64,000 nt of DNA from Mycolicibacterium frederiksbergense (GCF_029893345.1 NZ_JARXVE010000006.1:310001-374000), one strand, 5' to 3'. Positions 51,465-60,268 are shown, counted from the stretch's first letter. A program made the numbers and translations. Notes: generated from the sequence alone by a model not told the origin.

Positions 51465-52975
51465 GTCAGCAGGTCAAGATCACCCGGGCCCGTTTGCATG
51501 GCAGCGCGGTGTACCTGGGAGAGGTCACCGGACCGGACGGCACTGTGACTCCGGCGTGGTCGGCCAGTCCGGACGAGGTGGTGTGCTGGCTGTGTGATGG
51601 CTTCCGGTTCCGGTTTAACCAGCGCCGTTCGACACGCTGCCGGTATCTGACCTGCGAAGACCGCGACGGTGATCGGGTGATGGTGATCGATCCTGCTGGG
51701 GAGCCGGTGTTGGTGCCGATCGGGCGCGCGGTCACCGACATCACCGACGCGCAAGCCCGACGCCGGCACAGTTTTCTGGCCGCAATGCCGTCGCTGGTGT
51801 TGGAGGCGACGCTGAAAACGGAAGCAACGGACTGGTTTTCAGCGGCCAAGCGCCGCAAGACAAACGCTGCGGCCGGGCGCCGGCCCGGCGCGATGCCCGG
51901 ATTCCGCCGCAAGGATTGCGATCAGCGGTTTGTGTGCTGGTTCAACGGTGGCCGCAACGCGGTGTTGACCAAGACGGGCCGTCGCTCTGGGATGGTGACG
52001 ATCAGCGGGGCCAGCCCGGCAACGCGCCGTGCGCCCGGGCTGGGACGAGATGGCAAACCGCACAAACTGGGCTGGAAAGTCACGCTGCATGTGCGGTTGT
52101 CGCAGCCGATCCGTCCCTACACGTCGGTGCGGGTGAACTGGACGCGTCGGGAGCTGGTGTTCGTCAACGAGCCGCTACCGGTGGCCGGCAAGATCCGTAC
52201 GGGTGAGGTGGTCGGTGTTGATCGGGGTGTGGTGCACACCGCCGCCGATGACCGGGGCGGGTTCTATAATTCGCCCGACACCGCGGCCCTGGACAAGCAG
52301 CGGAAGTTTCATCAACGCCGGATGGCCAAATCCCGGCTGATCGCCGGCCGTGAGGGCCGCCCGTTCTGGAAATCCGCCCGCTACCAGGCGCACAAGGCTG
52401 CCGCGGCGAACCTGTCCGCCAAGCAGGCGCGGATCCGCGACGATTTCGCGCACAAGCTCAGCACCCAACTCGTACGGGGCAACGATTTCATCGGGATAGA
52501 AACGCTGCACCTGGAGCAGATGACCCGCCGGCGCAAGGGAACCGGCGCAGCCGCCAAACGCGGACTGAACCGGGCGCTGCGGAACGCCGCGCTCGCGCGG
52601 CTGGCCCAACACATCGGATACAAAGCCGAACTGGCCGGTGTCACCGTGGTTGAGGTGCCGGCCGCGTACACCAGTCAACGTTGCCATCGGTGCAGGCACA
52701 CCGCACGCGAGAACCGCAAAAGCCAAGCGGTGTTCGCGTGCAAGGCGTGCACCTGGACCGGCAACGCTGATACCAACGCCGCGATCAACGTGCGTGAGGA
52801 AGCCCTCACACGCTGGGCGGCGCAAACTGAACAACTGGCTGGGACATCCGCGGTGAACGCGGGCAGCATCGCTGTCAGCCAGGCGGGGAGCAAGAGTAAG
52901 ACCGACCCCCACACGGGTCCGGCCCCTGGGCCGGCGGCATCTGCGATGAACCGCAAACCACCCGAAGCCGCCTAA
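51461..52975 (+). CDS. tnpB: TnpB RNA-guided endonuclease (IS605-type)
   Basis: A 504-residue protein of the TnpB family, the ancestor of Cas12. All RuvC catalytic residues are present: D254 in GVDRGV, E347 in IGIETL, D437 in GNADTNAA. The zinc ribbon has C408, C411, C427 and C430. It is longer than typical TnpB (about 400), with an N-terminal insertion around residues 35-90 and a 50-residue low-complexity C-terminal tail rich in Ser, Pro and Ala. Known TnpBs use an RNA from the element's 3' end to cut DNA and favour retention of the IS. Confidence 0.92.
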   Translation: MSQQVKITRARLHGSAVYLGEVTGPDGTVTPAWSASPDEVVCWLCDGFRFRFNQRRSTRCRYLTCEDRDGDRVMVIDPAGEPVLVPIGRAVTDITDAQARRRHSFLAAMPSLVLEATLKTEATDWFSAAKRRKTNAAAGRRPGAMPGFRRKDCDQRFVCWFNGGRNAVLTKTGRRSGMVTISGASPATRRAPGLGRDGKPHKLGWKVTLHVRLSQPIRPYTSVRVNWTRRELVFVNEPLPVAGKIRTGEVVGVDRGVVHTAADDRGGFYNSPDTAALDKQRKFHQRRMAKSRLIAGREGRPFWKSARYQAHKAAAANLSAKQARIRDDFAHKLSTQLVRGNDFIGIETLHLEQMTRRRKGTGAAAKRGLNRALRNAALARLAQHIGYKAELAGVTVVEVPAAYTSQRCHRCRHTARENRKSQAVFACKACTWTGNADTNAAINVREEALTRWAAQTEQLAGTSAVNAGSIAVSQAGSKSKTDPHTGPAPGPAASAMNRKPPEAA

Positions 52976-53019
52976 CGGCCAAGGGAATCCACCGCTTTCA
53001 AGCGGTGGAGGATGTCAAC
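52850..53019 (+). ncRNA. Predicted omega-RNA scaffold at the IS right end
   Basis: By analogy with characterised TnpB elements, the 3' end of tnpB and the right-end hairpin form the guide-RNA scaffold, and the guide is the flank just after the element (GGAAAACCGGGTTGGG from 53019/53020). Position and extent are inferred from family knowledge; only the terminal hairpin is visible directly. Confidence 0.45.
52988..53009 (+). repeat. IS605 right-end hairpin
   Basis: TCCACCGCTT-TC-AAGCGGTGGA, a perfect 10-bp stem with a 2-nt loop (effectively TTTCAA). It is followed by GGATGTCAAC, the typical IS605-group right-end cleavage context. Confidence 0.85.
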
Positions 53020-53721
53020 GGAAAACCGGGTTGGGCTCCCGAGACGCCCTGGCCGGATTCCTGGATTCTGATCGGCGCCATGGCGGCCGTCACCGCTCGG
53101 TTGCGGTTCTCCAACGCCGTGTACGTGGCGCCGGCCAGACCACTGCTCGAAGTGGCCAAACAGGTCGCCACGGCGTCGGTGCTGTCCGACGGGCGGGTCG
53201 CGCTCGGCGTCGGGGTGGGGTGGATGCGCGAGGAATTCGAATTGATGGGCCAGGACTTCGAAACCCGCGGTAAGCGGCTGGACGAGATGATCCCGGCGCT
53301 GCGTGAGCTGTGGCGCGGCGGCTGGGTGTCCTTCACCGGCGAGTACTACCAGGTACCCGAGATGATGATCGAACCCCATCCGGTGGCACCCGTGCCCATC
53401 CTGTGCGGCGGCGAATCCGAGGCGGCGCTGCGGCGTGCGGCCCGATCCTGCGACGGGTGGATCGGCTATGCCTACACCCTGGAGCAGGCCACCCGCTACA
53501 CCACCCGGCTGGCCGAACTGCGCCGGGACTACGGGCGCGCACACGAGCCGTTCGACATCATGCTGGCACTGCTGGACCCGCCGTCGCCGGATCTGTACAA
53601 ACGGGCCGAGGACCTCGGCATCACCGCGGTGATGTGCGCGCCGTGGGCAGGTGCTGATGCACCTGGTTATCGGGAAGCCATCGAGCGGTTCTCCGAAACG
53701 ATCATTTCGAAGGTGTGCTGA
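53005..53721 (+). pseudogene. LLM-class flavin oxidoreductase, 3' fragment
   Basis: Continuation of the interrupted gene: native sequence resumes at about 53019 (GKPGWAPETPWPDSWILIGA) and runs through RLRFSNAVYVAPARPLLEVA and LGVGVGWMREEFELMGQDF to the stop at 53721. A GTG inside the IS right end (53005) opens this frame, so a 238-residue product lacking the first strand could be made, but it would miss part of the TIM barrel. The 3' end overlaps the convergent livM-like gene by 20 bp. Confidence 0.85.
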
Positions 53722-54724
53722 CCCGGGAGAGTTCGTCCTCCTCGATCCAATCGTCCAGCCGCTTCTTGTATTTCGCGGCCACAGGTACCAGTCCTCGGGG
53801 TACCAGCACGATCATCGCCAGCAGGATCAAGCCCAGCACGATGAGCCGGACATCGGGCCAGCTCTGCAAGCGGGCCTGTACGAACGTCATGATCACGGTG
53901 CCGACGATCGGGCCCATCACGGTGCCGAGCCCGCCGACCACCAGCATGGTGACCAACAGCGCCATCGGCGCCAGACCCATCAAACTGGGCGAAACCACGC
54001 CGAACACATAGGCATACAGCGCCCCGGCCACCCCGGCGAAGAAACCGGAGAGCCCGAACACCAGCATCTGGAAGGTCCGCGGGCTGATGCCGCGCGCCGC
54101 CGCCAGTGACGGATTGTCGCGCAGCGCAACGAATCCGCTGCCCAACGGGGATCGCATCACCAGATACAGGGCGAAGCCGGTGAACACCGCGACCGCCAGC
54201 GCGATCCAGTACGACGCCCGGTCCTTGGAGATGCCGTCGAGCCCGAGCCCGAAACCCCGGTACCCCGACAGGCCGTAGGAACCGCCGGTGAACCCGGTCT
54301 GATCGGAGATGATCAGTAGCCGCACCACCTCGGCGAAACCGAACGTCATCAGCGACACGTAGATGCCCCGCAATCGCAGTGCCGGCAACGACAGCAGGGT
54401 CGAGACGACCAGCGCGGCGACGCCGCCCAGCACGATGTTGACCGGCATGGGCAGATGCGAATGCAGGCTCAACAGGGCGGCGACATACGCGCCCACGGCA
54501 TACACCGCGAGCTGGCCGAAGTGCCACACCCCGGAGAACCCGAGCACCAGGTTCCAGCTCTGGTTCAACGTCAGCCAAATGGCGCCGAGGGTCGCGATCA
54601 CCAGCCAGCTGGTGTTGGGCACGGTGAACGGCAGCATGACCGCGAACAGCAGGCCGACGGCCAGTGCGATGCGTTGCGGCCGTGGCCATCCCATCGCGGC
54701 CGGGCTCCAAGTGCGGGTGCTCAC
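53702..54724 (-). CDS. Branched-chain amino acid/amide-type ABC permease (LivM-like)
   Basis: A 340-residue inner-membrane permease of the HAAT (LivHM) family with about nine TM helices. The EAA-like loop GFVALRDNPSLAAARGISPRTFQ and WNLVLGFSGVWHFGQLAVYAVGAYVAAL near the N-terminus are LivM hallmarks. The GTG start overlaps the LivH-like stop by 4 bp. It is the last gene of the five-gene transporter operon. It is translated towards the disrupted LLM gene and overlaps its end. Confidence 0.88.
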   Translation of the reverse strand: MSTRTWSPAAMGWPRPQRIALAVGLLFAVMLPFTVPNTSWLVIATLGAIWLTLNQSWNLVLGFSGVWHFGQLAVYAVGAYVAALLSLHSHLPMPVNIVLGGVAALVVSTLLSLPALRLRGIYVSLMTFGFAEVVRLLIISDQTGFTGGSYGLSGYRGFGLGLDGISKDRASYWIALAVAVFTGFALYLVMRSPLGSGFVALRDNPSLAAARGISPRTFQMLVFGLSGFFAGVAGALYAYVFGVVSPSLMGLAPMALLVTMLVVGGLGTVMGPIVGTVIMTFVQARLQSWPDVRLIVLGLILLAMIVLVPRGLVPVAAKYKKRLDDWIEEDELSRVSTPSK

Positions 54725-55608
54725 AGTCGGGCCTCCTGGGGTTTGCCGTCGATACCCCAGGGGCGGAAGACGAGGACGATGAGGATGGCCGCGTACAGCA
54801 CCGGCAGCGCGTAGGTCGAACTCCAGTAGATGGAGACCGCGGCCTGCACGAACCCAATGATGTAGGCGGCGATGATGGTGCCGCGCACGCTGCCTAGCCC
54901 GGCGAAGATCGCCACGATCATGGCCTGCAGCAGCGGCAGATCGCCGGAGTTCGGATAGACGAAATAGATGGGCGCCAACAGCACGCCGGCGATACCGGCG
55001 AGCGCCGCGGCCAGACCGACGGTGACCACGTACACCCGCCGCGCCGGGATACCCATCAACCGGGCGGCGTCGAGGTTTTGCGCCACCGCGGTGATCGCCA
55101 GCCCGTAGCGGTTCCGGGTGAGAAATGCGCCGAGCCCCAGCAGCATGCCGATGGCCACCACCGCCATCAGCAACGAGTGATAGGTGATCGACACCCCGGA
55201 GAACAGGTCCAGCCGCCCGGAGACCAGTTCGGGGAAGGGTTTCTGACGCGGGCCGAAGATCGCCAGCACCAGGCTCTGGATGATGGTGGCGATGGCGAAC
55301 GTCGAGATGAATGCCGTCATCTCGAAATCCACCCCGGCGCGGCCCAGCAGCGGGCGCACCGCGCCGTAGAAGGAGACGACCCCGAGTAGGAACGCCACGA
55401 ATGCGGCGAACAGCAGCGACGCCCACACCGGCAGGCCCCACTGCTCGACGAACACGTAGGCGGCCATGCCGCCGACCATCACCATGACGCCCTGGGCCAT
55501 ATTGAGCACCCGCAAAGTGCCGTATACCAGGCTCATCCCGATGGTGATCAGCGCCAGCATTGAGCCTTGCACGATCGTGCTGACCAGAGTTTGCAGTGCC
55601 AGGTTCAC
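54721..55608 (-). CDS. Branched-chain amino acid/amide-type ABC permease (LivH-like)
   Basis: A 295-residue permease: GSMLALITIGMSLVYGTLRVLNMAQGVMVMVGG is the classical LivH N-terminus, and RYGLAITAVAQNLDAARLMGIPARRVYVVTVGLAAALAGIAG carries the EAA-type coupling helix. It pairs with LivM in the membrane. Its start overlaps the LivF-like stop by 4 bp, in a compact operon order SBP-G-F-H-M. Confidence 0.9.
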   Translation of the reverse strand: MNLALQTLVSTIVQGSMLALITIGMSLVYGTLRVLNMAQGVMVMVGGMAAYVFVEQWGLPVWASLLFAAFVAFLLGVVSFYGAVRPLLGRAGVDFEMTAFISTFAIATIIQSLVLAIFGPRQKPFPELVSGRLDLFSGVSITYHSLLMAVVAIGMLLGLGAFLTRNRYGLAITAVAQNLDAARLMGIPARRVYVVTVGLAAALAGIAGVLLAPIYFVYPNSGDLPLLQAMIVAIFAGLGSVRGTIIAAYIIGFVQAAVSIYWSSTYALPVLYAAILIVLVFRPWGIDGKPQEARL

Positions 55609-56330
55609 GAGTCCACTCCGAGGTAGGTGGCCGCGACGGCCGGATCGGACAACACCTGCGTCACGGTGCCGGTGGCGCGCACCGCACCGTTCTCGATGAG
55701 CGTGAGCCGGTCGGCGAGATCGCGGACGCGGGAGAAGTTCTCCTCGACAAGCAGAATCGTCAGCCCCGAACCGTGGATCTCGGCGATCTTGCGGTACACC
55801 TCGTCCACCAGCACCGGGGCCAGGCCGAGGCTCGGCTCGTCGATCATCAGGATTCGGGCATCGGCCATCAGCCCGCGCCCGATCGCCACCATGCGCCGTT
55901 CCCCGCCGGACAGGGTGCGGGCCCGCTGCCCGGACCGTTCGGCCAGCCGCGGGAAGATGTCGTACACCCGCTCCAGCAGCTGGGCGCGCTCGGCTCGGCC
56001 GCCCTTGCGCAGGAATGCCCCCAGTGTCAGGTTCTCCAACACGGTCATATCACCGAACAGCAGGTCTCCCTGCGGGATGTGCACCAAACCGCGGGCGGCG
56101 ATGGTTTCCGGTCGCAGCCGTGTGATGTCTTGTCCGGCAAGCGTTATCGTGCCCTTGGTCGGGGCGATCAACCCGCTGGCCGCGCGCAGGATCGTCGATT
56201 TGCCGTGACCGTTCGGGCCGATCAGCACCGCGAATTGGCCTTCGCGCACCTGCAGGTCCACCCCGTGCACCACCGGGGTGGCGTCGTATCCGGCGTGCAG
56301 GCCGGTGATCTCCAACAGCGTGTCAGGCAT
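55605..56330 (-). CDS. ABC transporter ATP-binding protein (LivF-like)
   Basis: A 241-residue ATPase: Walker A GPNGHGKST (a His replaces the usual Ala/Ser), VHIPQGDLLFGDMTVLENL, signature LSGGERRM, Walker B ILMIDEPSLGLAP, and the SLGLAP typical of LivF. It lacks the LivG-specific C-terminal extension. The start overlaps the LivG-like stop by 8 bp. Confidence 0.9.
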   Translation of the reverse strand: MPDTLLEITGLHAGYDATPVVHGVDLQVREGQFAVLIGPNGHGKSTILRAASGLIAPTKGTITLAGQDITRLRPETIAARGLVHIPQGDLLFGDMTVLENLTLGAFLRKGGRAERAQLLERVYDIFPRLAERSGQRARTLSGGERRMVAIGRGLMADARILMIDEPSLGLAPVLVDEVYRKIAEIHGSGLTILLVEENFSRVRDLADRLTLIENGAVRATGTVTQVLSDPAVAATYLGVDS

Positions 56331-57114
56331 CAGAACCTCCCTCCTGCCTGGTGGCTTGCGCGCCTTCGGCAGCCGCTTCGCCCAGGTACACCCGCACCAC
56401 TTCCTCGTGCGAGAGCATCTCGTCCGGGGTGCCCTCGAACAGTTTTCGGCCCTGGTTCATGATCAGGACCCGGTCCGAGAGCGTCATCAACGCGCGCATC
56501 ACGTGCTCGATGAGCACGATGGTCACCGCCCGCTCCTTGATCGCGGTCAACAAGTCGAGCAGCTCATCGATCTCGGCCAGGCTCAGGCCGCCGAAAGGCT
56601 CGTCCAGGAACAGCATCTTGGGTTCGGTGGCCAGTGCCGAGGCGATCATCAGCTTTTTCTTGTCGAACACCGGCAGCGGCCCGGCCTGATCGTCGGAGCG
56701 GCCCGCCAGGCCGACGAATTCCAGCTCGGACCAAGCTTTTTCCAGAGCATCGGGGTCCTTGCGCAGCGCCGACCACCAGCGCTTGCCGGTGCCGAACTGG
56801 GCGCCGACCACCGCGTTGGCAAGCACCGTCTGGGTGTCGAACACCGACGGGTGCTGGAACGTCCTGGCGATGCCGAGGTGACAGATCCTGGTGATGCTGG
56901 CGCTGGTGACATCGGTGCCCTGGTAACGCACCTGCCCGGATGTGGCGCCGGTCATCCCGGTCACGACATCGAAGAACGTGGTCTTGCCGGCCCCGTTGGG
57001 GCCCGCGATGCCGAACACCTCGCCGGCGTGCACCGCGACCGAGATGCCGTCGACGGCGGTCAGCCCGCCGTACCGCTTGGTGACGGAGTCGGTTTCGAAG
57101 AGTGGAGCGGACAT
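56323..57114 (-). CDS. ABC transporter ATP-binding protein (LivG-like)
   Basis: A 263-residue ATPase with Walker A GPNGAGKTT, IARTFQHPSVFDTQTVLANAVVG (Q-loop), and Walker B MLFLDEPFGGLSLAEID, with an H-loop in LIEHVMRALMTLSDRVLI. The signature reads LPVFDKKKLMIASALA where LSxGxQR is expected, an unusual deviation from LSGG that deserves attention. The C-terminal IMNQGRKLFEGTPDEMLSHEEVVRVYLG is normal. The start is 4 bp from the binding-protein stop. Confidence 0.87.
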   Translation of the reverse strand: MSAPLFETDSVTKRYGGLTAVDGISVAVHAGEVFGIAGPNGAGKTTFFDVVTGMTGATSGQVRYQGTDVTSASITRICHLGIARTFQHPSVFDTQTVLANAVVGAQFGTGKRWWSALRKDPDALEKAWSELEFVGLAGRSDDQAGPLPVFDKKKLMIASALATEPKMLFLDEPFGGLSLAEIDELLDLLTAIKERAVTIVLIEHVMRALMTLSDRVLIMNQGRKLFEGTPDEMLSHEEVVRVYLGEAAAEGAQATRQEGGSDA

Positions 57115-57117
57115 GGG

Positions 57118-58443
57118 TCAGTGGATCCAGGCCGGCAGCACGAAGGTGCCCTTGCCGTACGGTGCGGGCGACAGCAGCACCTGCTTGCCGTCCTGGATCT
57201 GATACGTCAGGTGCGGCATGGCCAGGCTGGGATCGTCGACCTTGTCCGGATACGGCACCGCGGTGAGCTCCTTGTCGTCGAAACGGTAAGTACCCACCAC
57301 ACCGCGGAAGATGGTCGACTTCAGGTATGAGGTGACCGTGTCGAAGTCGTACGGGTCGCCCGCCTGCGCGGCGGCACGTGCCCACAGCCGCACCGTATCG
57401 TATTGCGCGCCAGACTGACTCATGCCGGGCTCGACGTTGTACTTCTTGCGGTAACGGTCGGCGAACTCGGTGCCCATCTGGTCGGGCAGGGTGCCGATGG
57501 TGGTCGACCACAGGATGCCGTTGGCCGCGCCCTTGGCCAGGTCCAGGTACTCGGGCACGCTCGGCCCGTACTGCTGGTACAGCAGCGACGGGGTGGGAGC
57601 GCTGGCGAACTGGGTGGCGAAGCTGGCGAGGTCGCCGGCCAGGTAGTCGGTGATGAAGATCAGCGCCGGGGGATTGGCCCGGATCCGGGCCAACTGCGGA
57701 CCCCAGTCGGCGTTCGGCGCCGTCACTTCGTCGTAGTGGGTCACCTCCCAGCCCATTGCCTTGATCCCGTCCTGCAGCACCTTGGCGATCGAGATGCTGT
57801 ACGAGTCATTGCTCGAAATCACGGCTGCTGTTTTGGTTTTCGGGACCCAGGTGCGGGCGTCGATCCATTCCTGCATCAGCTGCAGAAACCCCTTGGCGTA
57901 CCAGATCTCGGTCGGGCAGCACTGGAAGATGTTGGTGATGCCGTGCTCGACAACGTAATCGGTGTTGGCCTGCAGGGTGTTGGTGTGCAGCAGCGGCACT
58001 CCCGCATTTCCGTAGATGTCGTACTCGGCGGACGTGGTCGAGGTGTAGCCGGCGAAGGCCGCGGCCACCTGTTCCTGGGACACCAACCGCTGCGCGGCCT
58101 GGATGAAGTTCTCCGGGGCCTGATCGGAGATGTCGGCGGTGATCAGTTCCACCGGACGGCCCGCCACCCCTCCCGCCGCGTTGATGTCCTCGATGGCCAT
58201 CTTCGCGCCGCGCACCATTTCCAGCCCGTCGCCGGAGTAGGGGCCGGTGACCGGGGCGACGCTGCCGATCTTGATCGTCTCGCCCGACGCGGCGCCGGCG
58301 AACCCGGTTCCACCTTGCGGTTTCATCACCCACGCAGCGGCACCACCGACCACGAAACCACCGGCGCCGGCGGTGGTCAGCCCGCGCACAAAGTTGCGCC
58401 GGGAGACTCCACGCGGTCCTCCGGGATCGGGCGTGTGCGGCAT
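57118..58443 (-). CDS. ABC transporter substrate-binding protein (LivK/AmiC-like, Tat signal)
   Basis: A 441-residue Peripla_BP_6-type binding protein with a twin-arginine signal (SRRNFVRG at about 14-21, hydrophobic stretch, then GAASGETIKIGSVAPVTGPYSGDG). The ligand class is probably an amide, urea derivative or small amino compound. Its C-terminal half matches the binding-protein-like domain of the regulator at 58543-60258 (for example GILWSTTIGT against GVIWSTTTGT, and PHLTYQIQDGK against AHMIYQIQGGT). It is the first gene of the transporter operon, and a CGTCA-AA-TGACG dyad lies about 60 bp upstream of its start. Confidence 0.9.
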   Translation of the reverse strand: MPHTPDPGGPRGVSRRNFVRGLTTAGAGGFVVGGAAAWVMKPQGGTGFAGAASGETIKIGSVAPVTGPYSGDGLEMVRGAKMAIEDINAAGGVAGRPVELITADISDQAPENFIQAAQRLVSQEQVAAAFAGYTSTTSAEYDIYGNAGVPLLHTNTLQANTDYVVEHGITNIFQCCPTEIWYAKGFLQLMQEWIDARTWVPKTKTAAVISSNDSYSISIAKVLQDGIKAMGWEVTHYDEVTAPNADWGPQLARIRANPPALIFITDYLAGDLASFATQFASAPTPSLLYQQYGPSVPEYLDLAKGAANGILWSTTIGTLPDQMGTEFADRYRKKYNVEPGMSQSGAQYDTVRLWARAAAQAGDPYDFDTVTSYLKSTIFRGVVGTYRFDDKELTAVPYPDKVDDPSLAMPHLTYQIQDGKQVLLSPAPYGKGTFVLPAWIH

Positions 58444-58503
58444 GGGGTCTCCTTCGGTTAGCAGGGGATGTCATTACAGCGAACAGCGTGGATACGGACA
58501 TCC

Positions 58504-58515
58504 GTCAAATGACGC
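58504..58515. promoter_or_regulatory. Dyad CGTCA-AA-TGACG upstream of the transporter operon
   Basis: Perfect 5-bp inverted repeats, 61 bp upstream of the binding-protein start. The 13-bp context GCGTCATTTGACG (minus strand) recurs as GCGTCATTCGACG at 63692-63704, upstream of the other operon of this locus. Possible binding site of the LuxR-type regulator. Confidence 0.45.
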
Positions 58516-58542
58516 ATTGACGAGACGGCAGTGTGCAGCGGA

Positions 58543-60258
58543 TCAGCGCGACACACACCAGGACGGCAGCACGAACCGCGACACCGACCCGAACGGCTCG
58601 GGTGCCAACGCGCGGTGGGTGCCGCCCTGGATCTGGTAGATCATGTGCGCCTGGCCGATCGACGCATCCGGTGTGACGTCCGGATACGACAGCGTGGCGT
58701 GATTGCGCTCGCCGAAGTAGTACACGCCGTTCACCCCGCGGTGCGGCCATCGGCGCAGGTAGCGCACCACATCGGCGGCATCACGGTTGGAGGTGGCCGC
58801 CCACGCCGCAGCCAGCAGATTCACCCGGTCGTAGGCGGCCCCGGCCTGTGACCAGCCGGGCGGGCGTCCGAACCGGGCGGTGTACTGGCTGCGGAAGCGC
58901 TGGCCGAGCACATCGTCGTAGGTGCCGGTGGTGGTGGACCAGATGACCCCGTCGGCGCTGACCCCGAGTGTCGCCTGGAATTGGGGGATCGACGGCCCGT
59001 AGACGCAATACACCAGGGCGGGTAGGCCGAGCTTGACGAACTCGCGGTGGAACGCCGCCACCTCCTGGTCCAGAAAATGCGTCACCATCACCACCTCGGG
59101 ATCCAGCGCCGCCAACCGGGCCGCCACCCTGGACCAGTCGATGCTGCCGATGGGCACCCGGATCAGCTCGTCCACCGACCACCCGGCCCGGTCCGCGGTG
59201 GCCAGGAACGGCTCGGTGGTCACCTGGGTGCTCGAGGTCGCCGCCTCGATGCACACAATCCGTCTGCTGCGCGGCCGCCACCGGCCGTGGGTCTGCAGAT
59301 CGGTGAGCAGTCGCACCATGCCCATCCCGTAGAACGTCTCGGAGGCGCAGGTCTGCAGGACCGCGCCGAACCGGGCCGGATCGGCCTCGGTCTGCTCGAC
59401 CTGCTCGGCGAACGTGGCGGTGTGCAGGAAGGGCTTCCCGTAGTCGGCGACCAGATCGATGACACCGGAATGTTCGGCGCTGGCGTAGCTGGTGGTGATC
59501 GCGTCGACATCGTGGGCGAACAGTTGTCCCAGCCCGCGTTGCACGCTGTCCCAACTGAACACGTCGACCTCGGCGGTGACGAGATCCACCCGGCGTCCCG
59601 CAACGCCGCCGGTGGCGTTGAGCTCCTCCATTGCCAGAGTGGAACCCTGCCGGACCTCGATACCGTCGGCGGCCGCCGCGCCGGTCGGGATGAGCACGCC
59701 CACCAACAAGGGGCGACGGCCCGGGTACGCGGGCCGCAAGGGTGGCACCTCGATGCGCGGTACGCCGGTGACGATCTTCTCCAGCTCCACCACACCGATG
59801 CCCGGCCGACCGTCCACCCCGCCGGGGATGGGCAACCGGATCAGCCCGGAATCCACCGCGAGGGCCGACAGCCCGCCGCGGGTGTCCTGGTCGAGTTTGG
59901 CCAGCAGTCGTTCGATCTGGGTGGATACGGTGCGGGCGCTGGTGCCCAGCCGTTCGGCGATGCCGGCGTTGGTCAGCCCCAGCGTCAACAGGGTCAGGAT
60001 GTCGGTTTCGCGCACCGTGATGCCGCGTGGCATCTCGACCTCGGCCACCCGAAGCGTCGCCCTGTCGCCACCGCAATGGGTGCGGTCGCGCGCGAGGTGG
60101 ATCGACAACCAGGCCTCGTCGTGGCGGTAGAGAAACCGCAGCGAGTCCCGGCTGGTCCGGAAGAACGCCTGCCCGTACCCGATCACCGCGGCCGGGACCG
60201 CGGGATGACTGGCGCATGCGTCCGGGGTGAGGCTCAGTTCGGCGACGATGCGCGACAT
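58543..60258 (-). CDS. LuxR-type HTH regulator fused to a substrate-binding-protein domain
   Basis: A 571-residue cytoplasmic protein without a signal peptide. Residues about 79-140 are a LuxR/NarL-type HTH (ITVRETDILTLLTLGL, then TNAGIAERLGTSARTVSTQI), and residues about 183-571 are a Peripla_BP_6 domain starting LLVGVLIPTGAAAADG. This domain is paralogous to the transporter's own binding protein. I infer a one-component sensor that binds the imported ligand inside the cell and regulates both operons. The closest known logic is AmiC/AmiR of Pseudomonas, where the sensor and effector are separate proteins. It starts 10 bp after the C45 hydrolase stop. Confidence 0.85.
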   Translation of the reverse strand: MSRIVAELSLTPDACASHPAVPAAVIGYGQAFFRTSRDSLRFLYRHDEAWLSIHLARDRTHCGGDRATLRVAEVEMPRGITVRETDILTLLTLGLTNAGIAERLGTSARTVSTQIERLLAKLDQDTRGGLSALAVDSGLIRLPIPGGVDGRPGIGVVELEKIVTGVPRIEVPPLRPAYPGRRPLLVGVLIPTGAAAADGIEVRQGSTLAMEELNATGGVAGRRVDLVTAEVDVFSWDSVQRGLGQLFAHDVDAITTSYASAEHSGVIDLVADYGKPFLHTATFAEQVEQTEADPARFGAVLQTCASETFYGMGMVRLLTDLQTHGRWRPRSRRIVCIEAATSSTQVTTEPFLATADRAGWSVDELIRVPIGSIDWSRVAARLAALDPEVVMVTHFLDQEVAAFHREFVKLGLPALVYCVYGPSIPQFQATLGVSADGVIWSTTTGTYDDVLGQRFRSQYTARFGRPPGWSQAGAAYDRVNLLAAAWAATSNRDAADVVRYLRRWPHRGVNGVYYFGERNHATLSYPDVTPDASIGQAHMIYQIQGGTHRALAPEPFGSVSRFVLPSWCVSR

Positions 60259-60268
60259 CGGAAGGAGT

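Larger units (their letters stand above)
50950..53019 (+). mobile_element. IS200/IS605-family insertion sequence (TnpA + TnpB), complete
   Basis: About 2.07 kb. The left end has an imperfect hairpin at 50950-50993 (GCCCCGA pairing with TCGGGGC, inner GGCCG with CGGCC). The right end has a hairpin at 52988-53009 followed by GATGTCAAC, the typical IS605 right-end form. There are no inverted terminal repeats and no target duplication, as expected for single-strand 'peel and paste' transposition. It interrupts an LLM oxidoreductase gene. Both encoded proteins look intact, so the element may be active or recently active. Confidence 0.9.
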
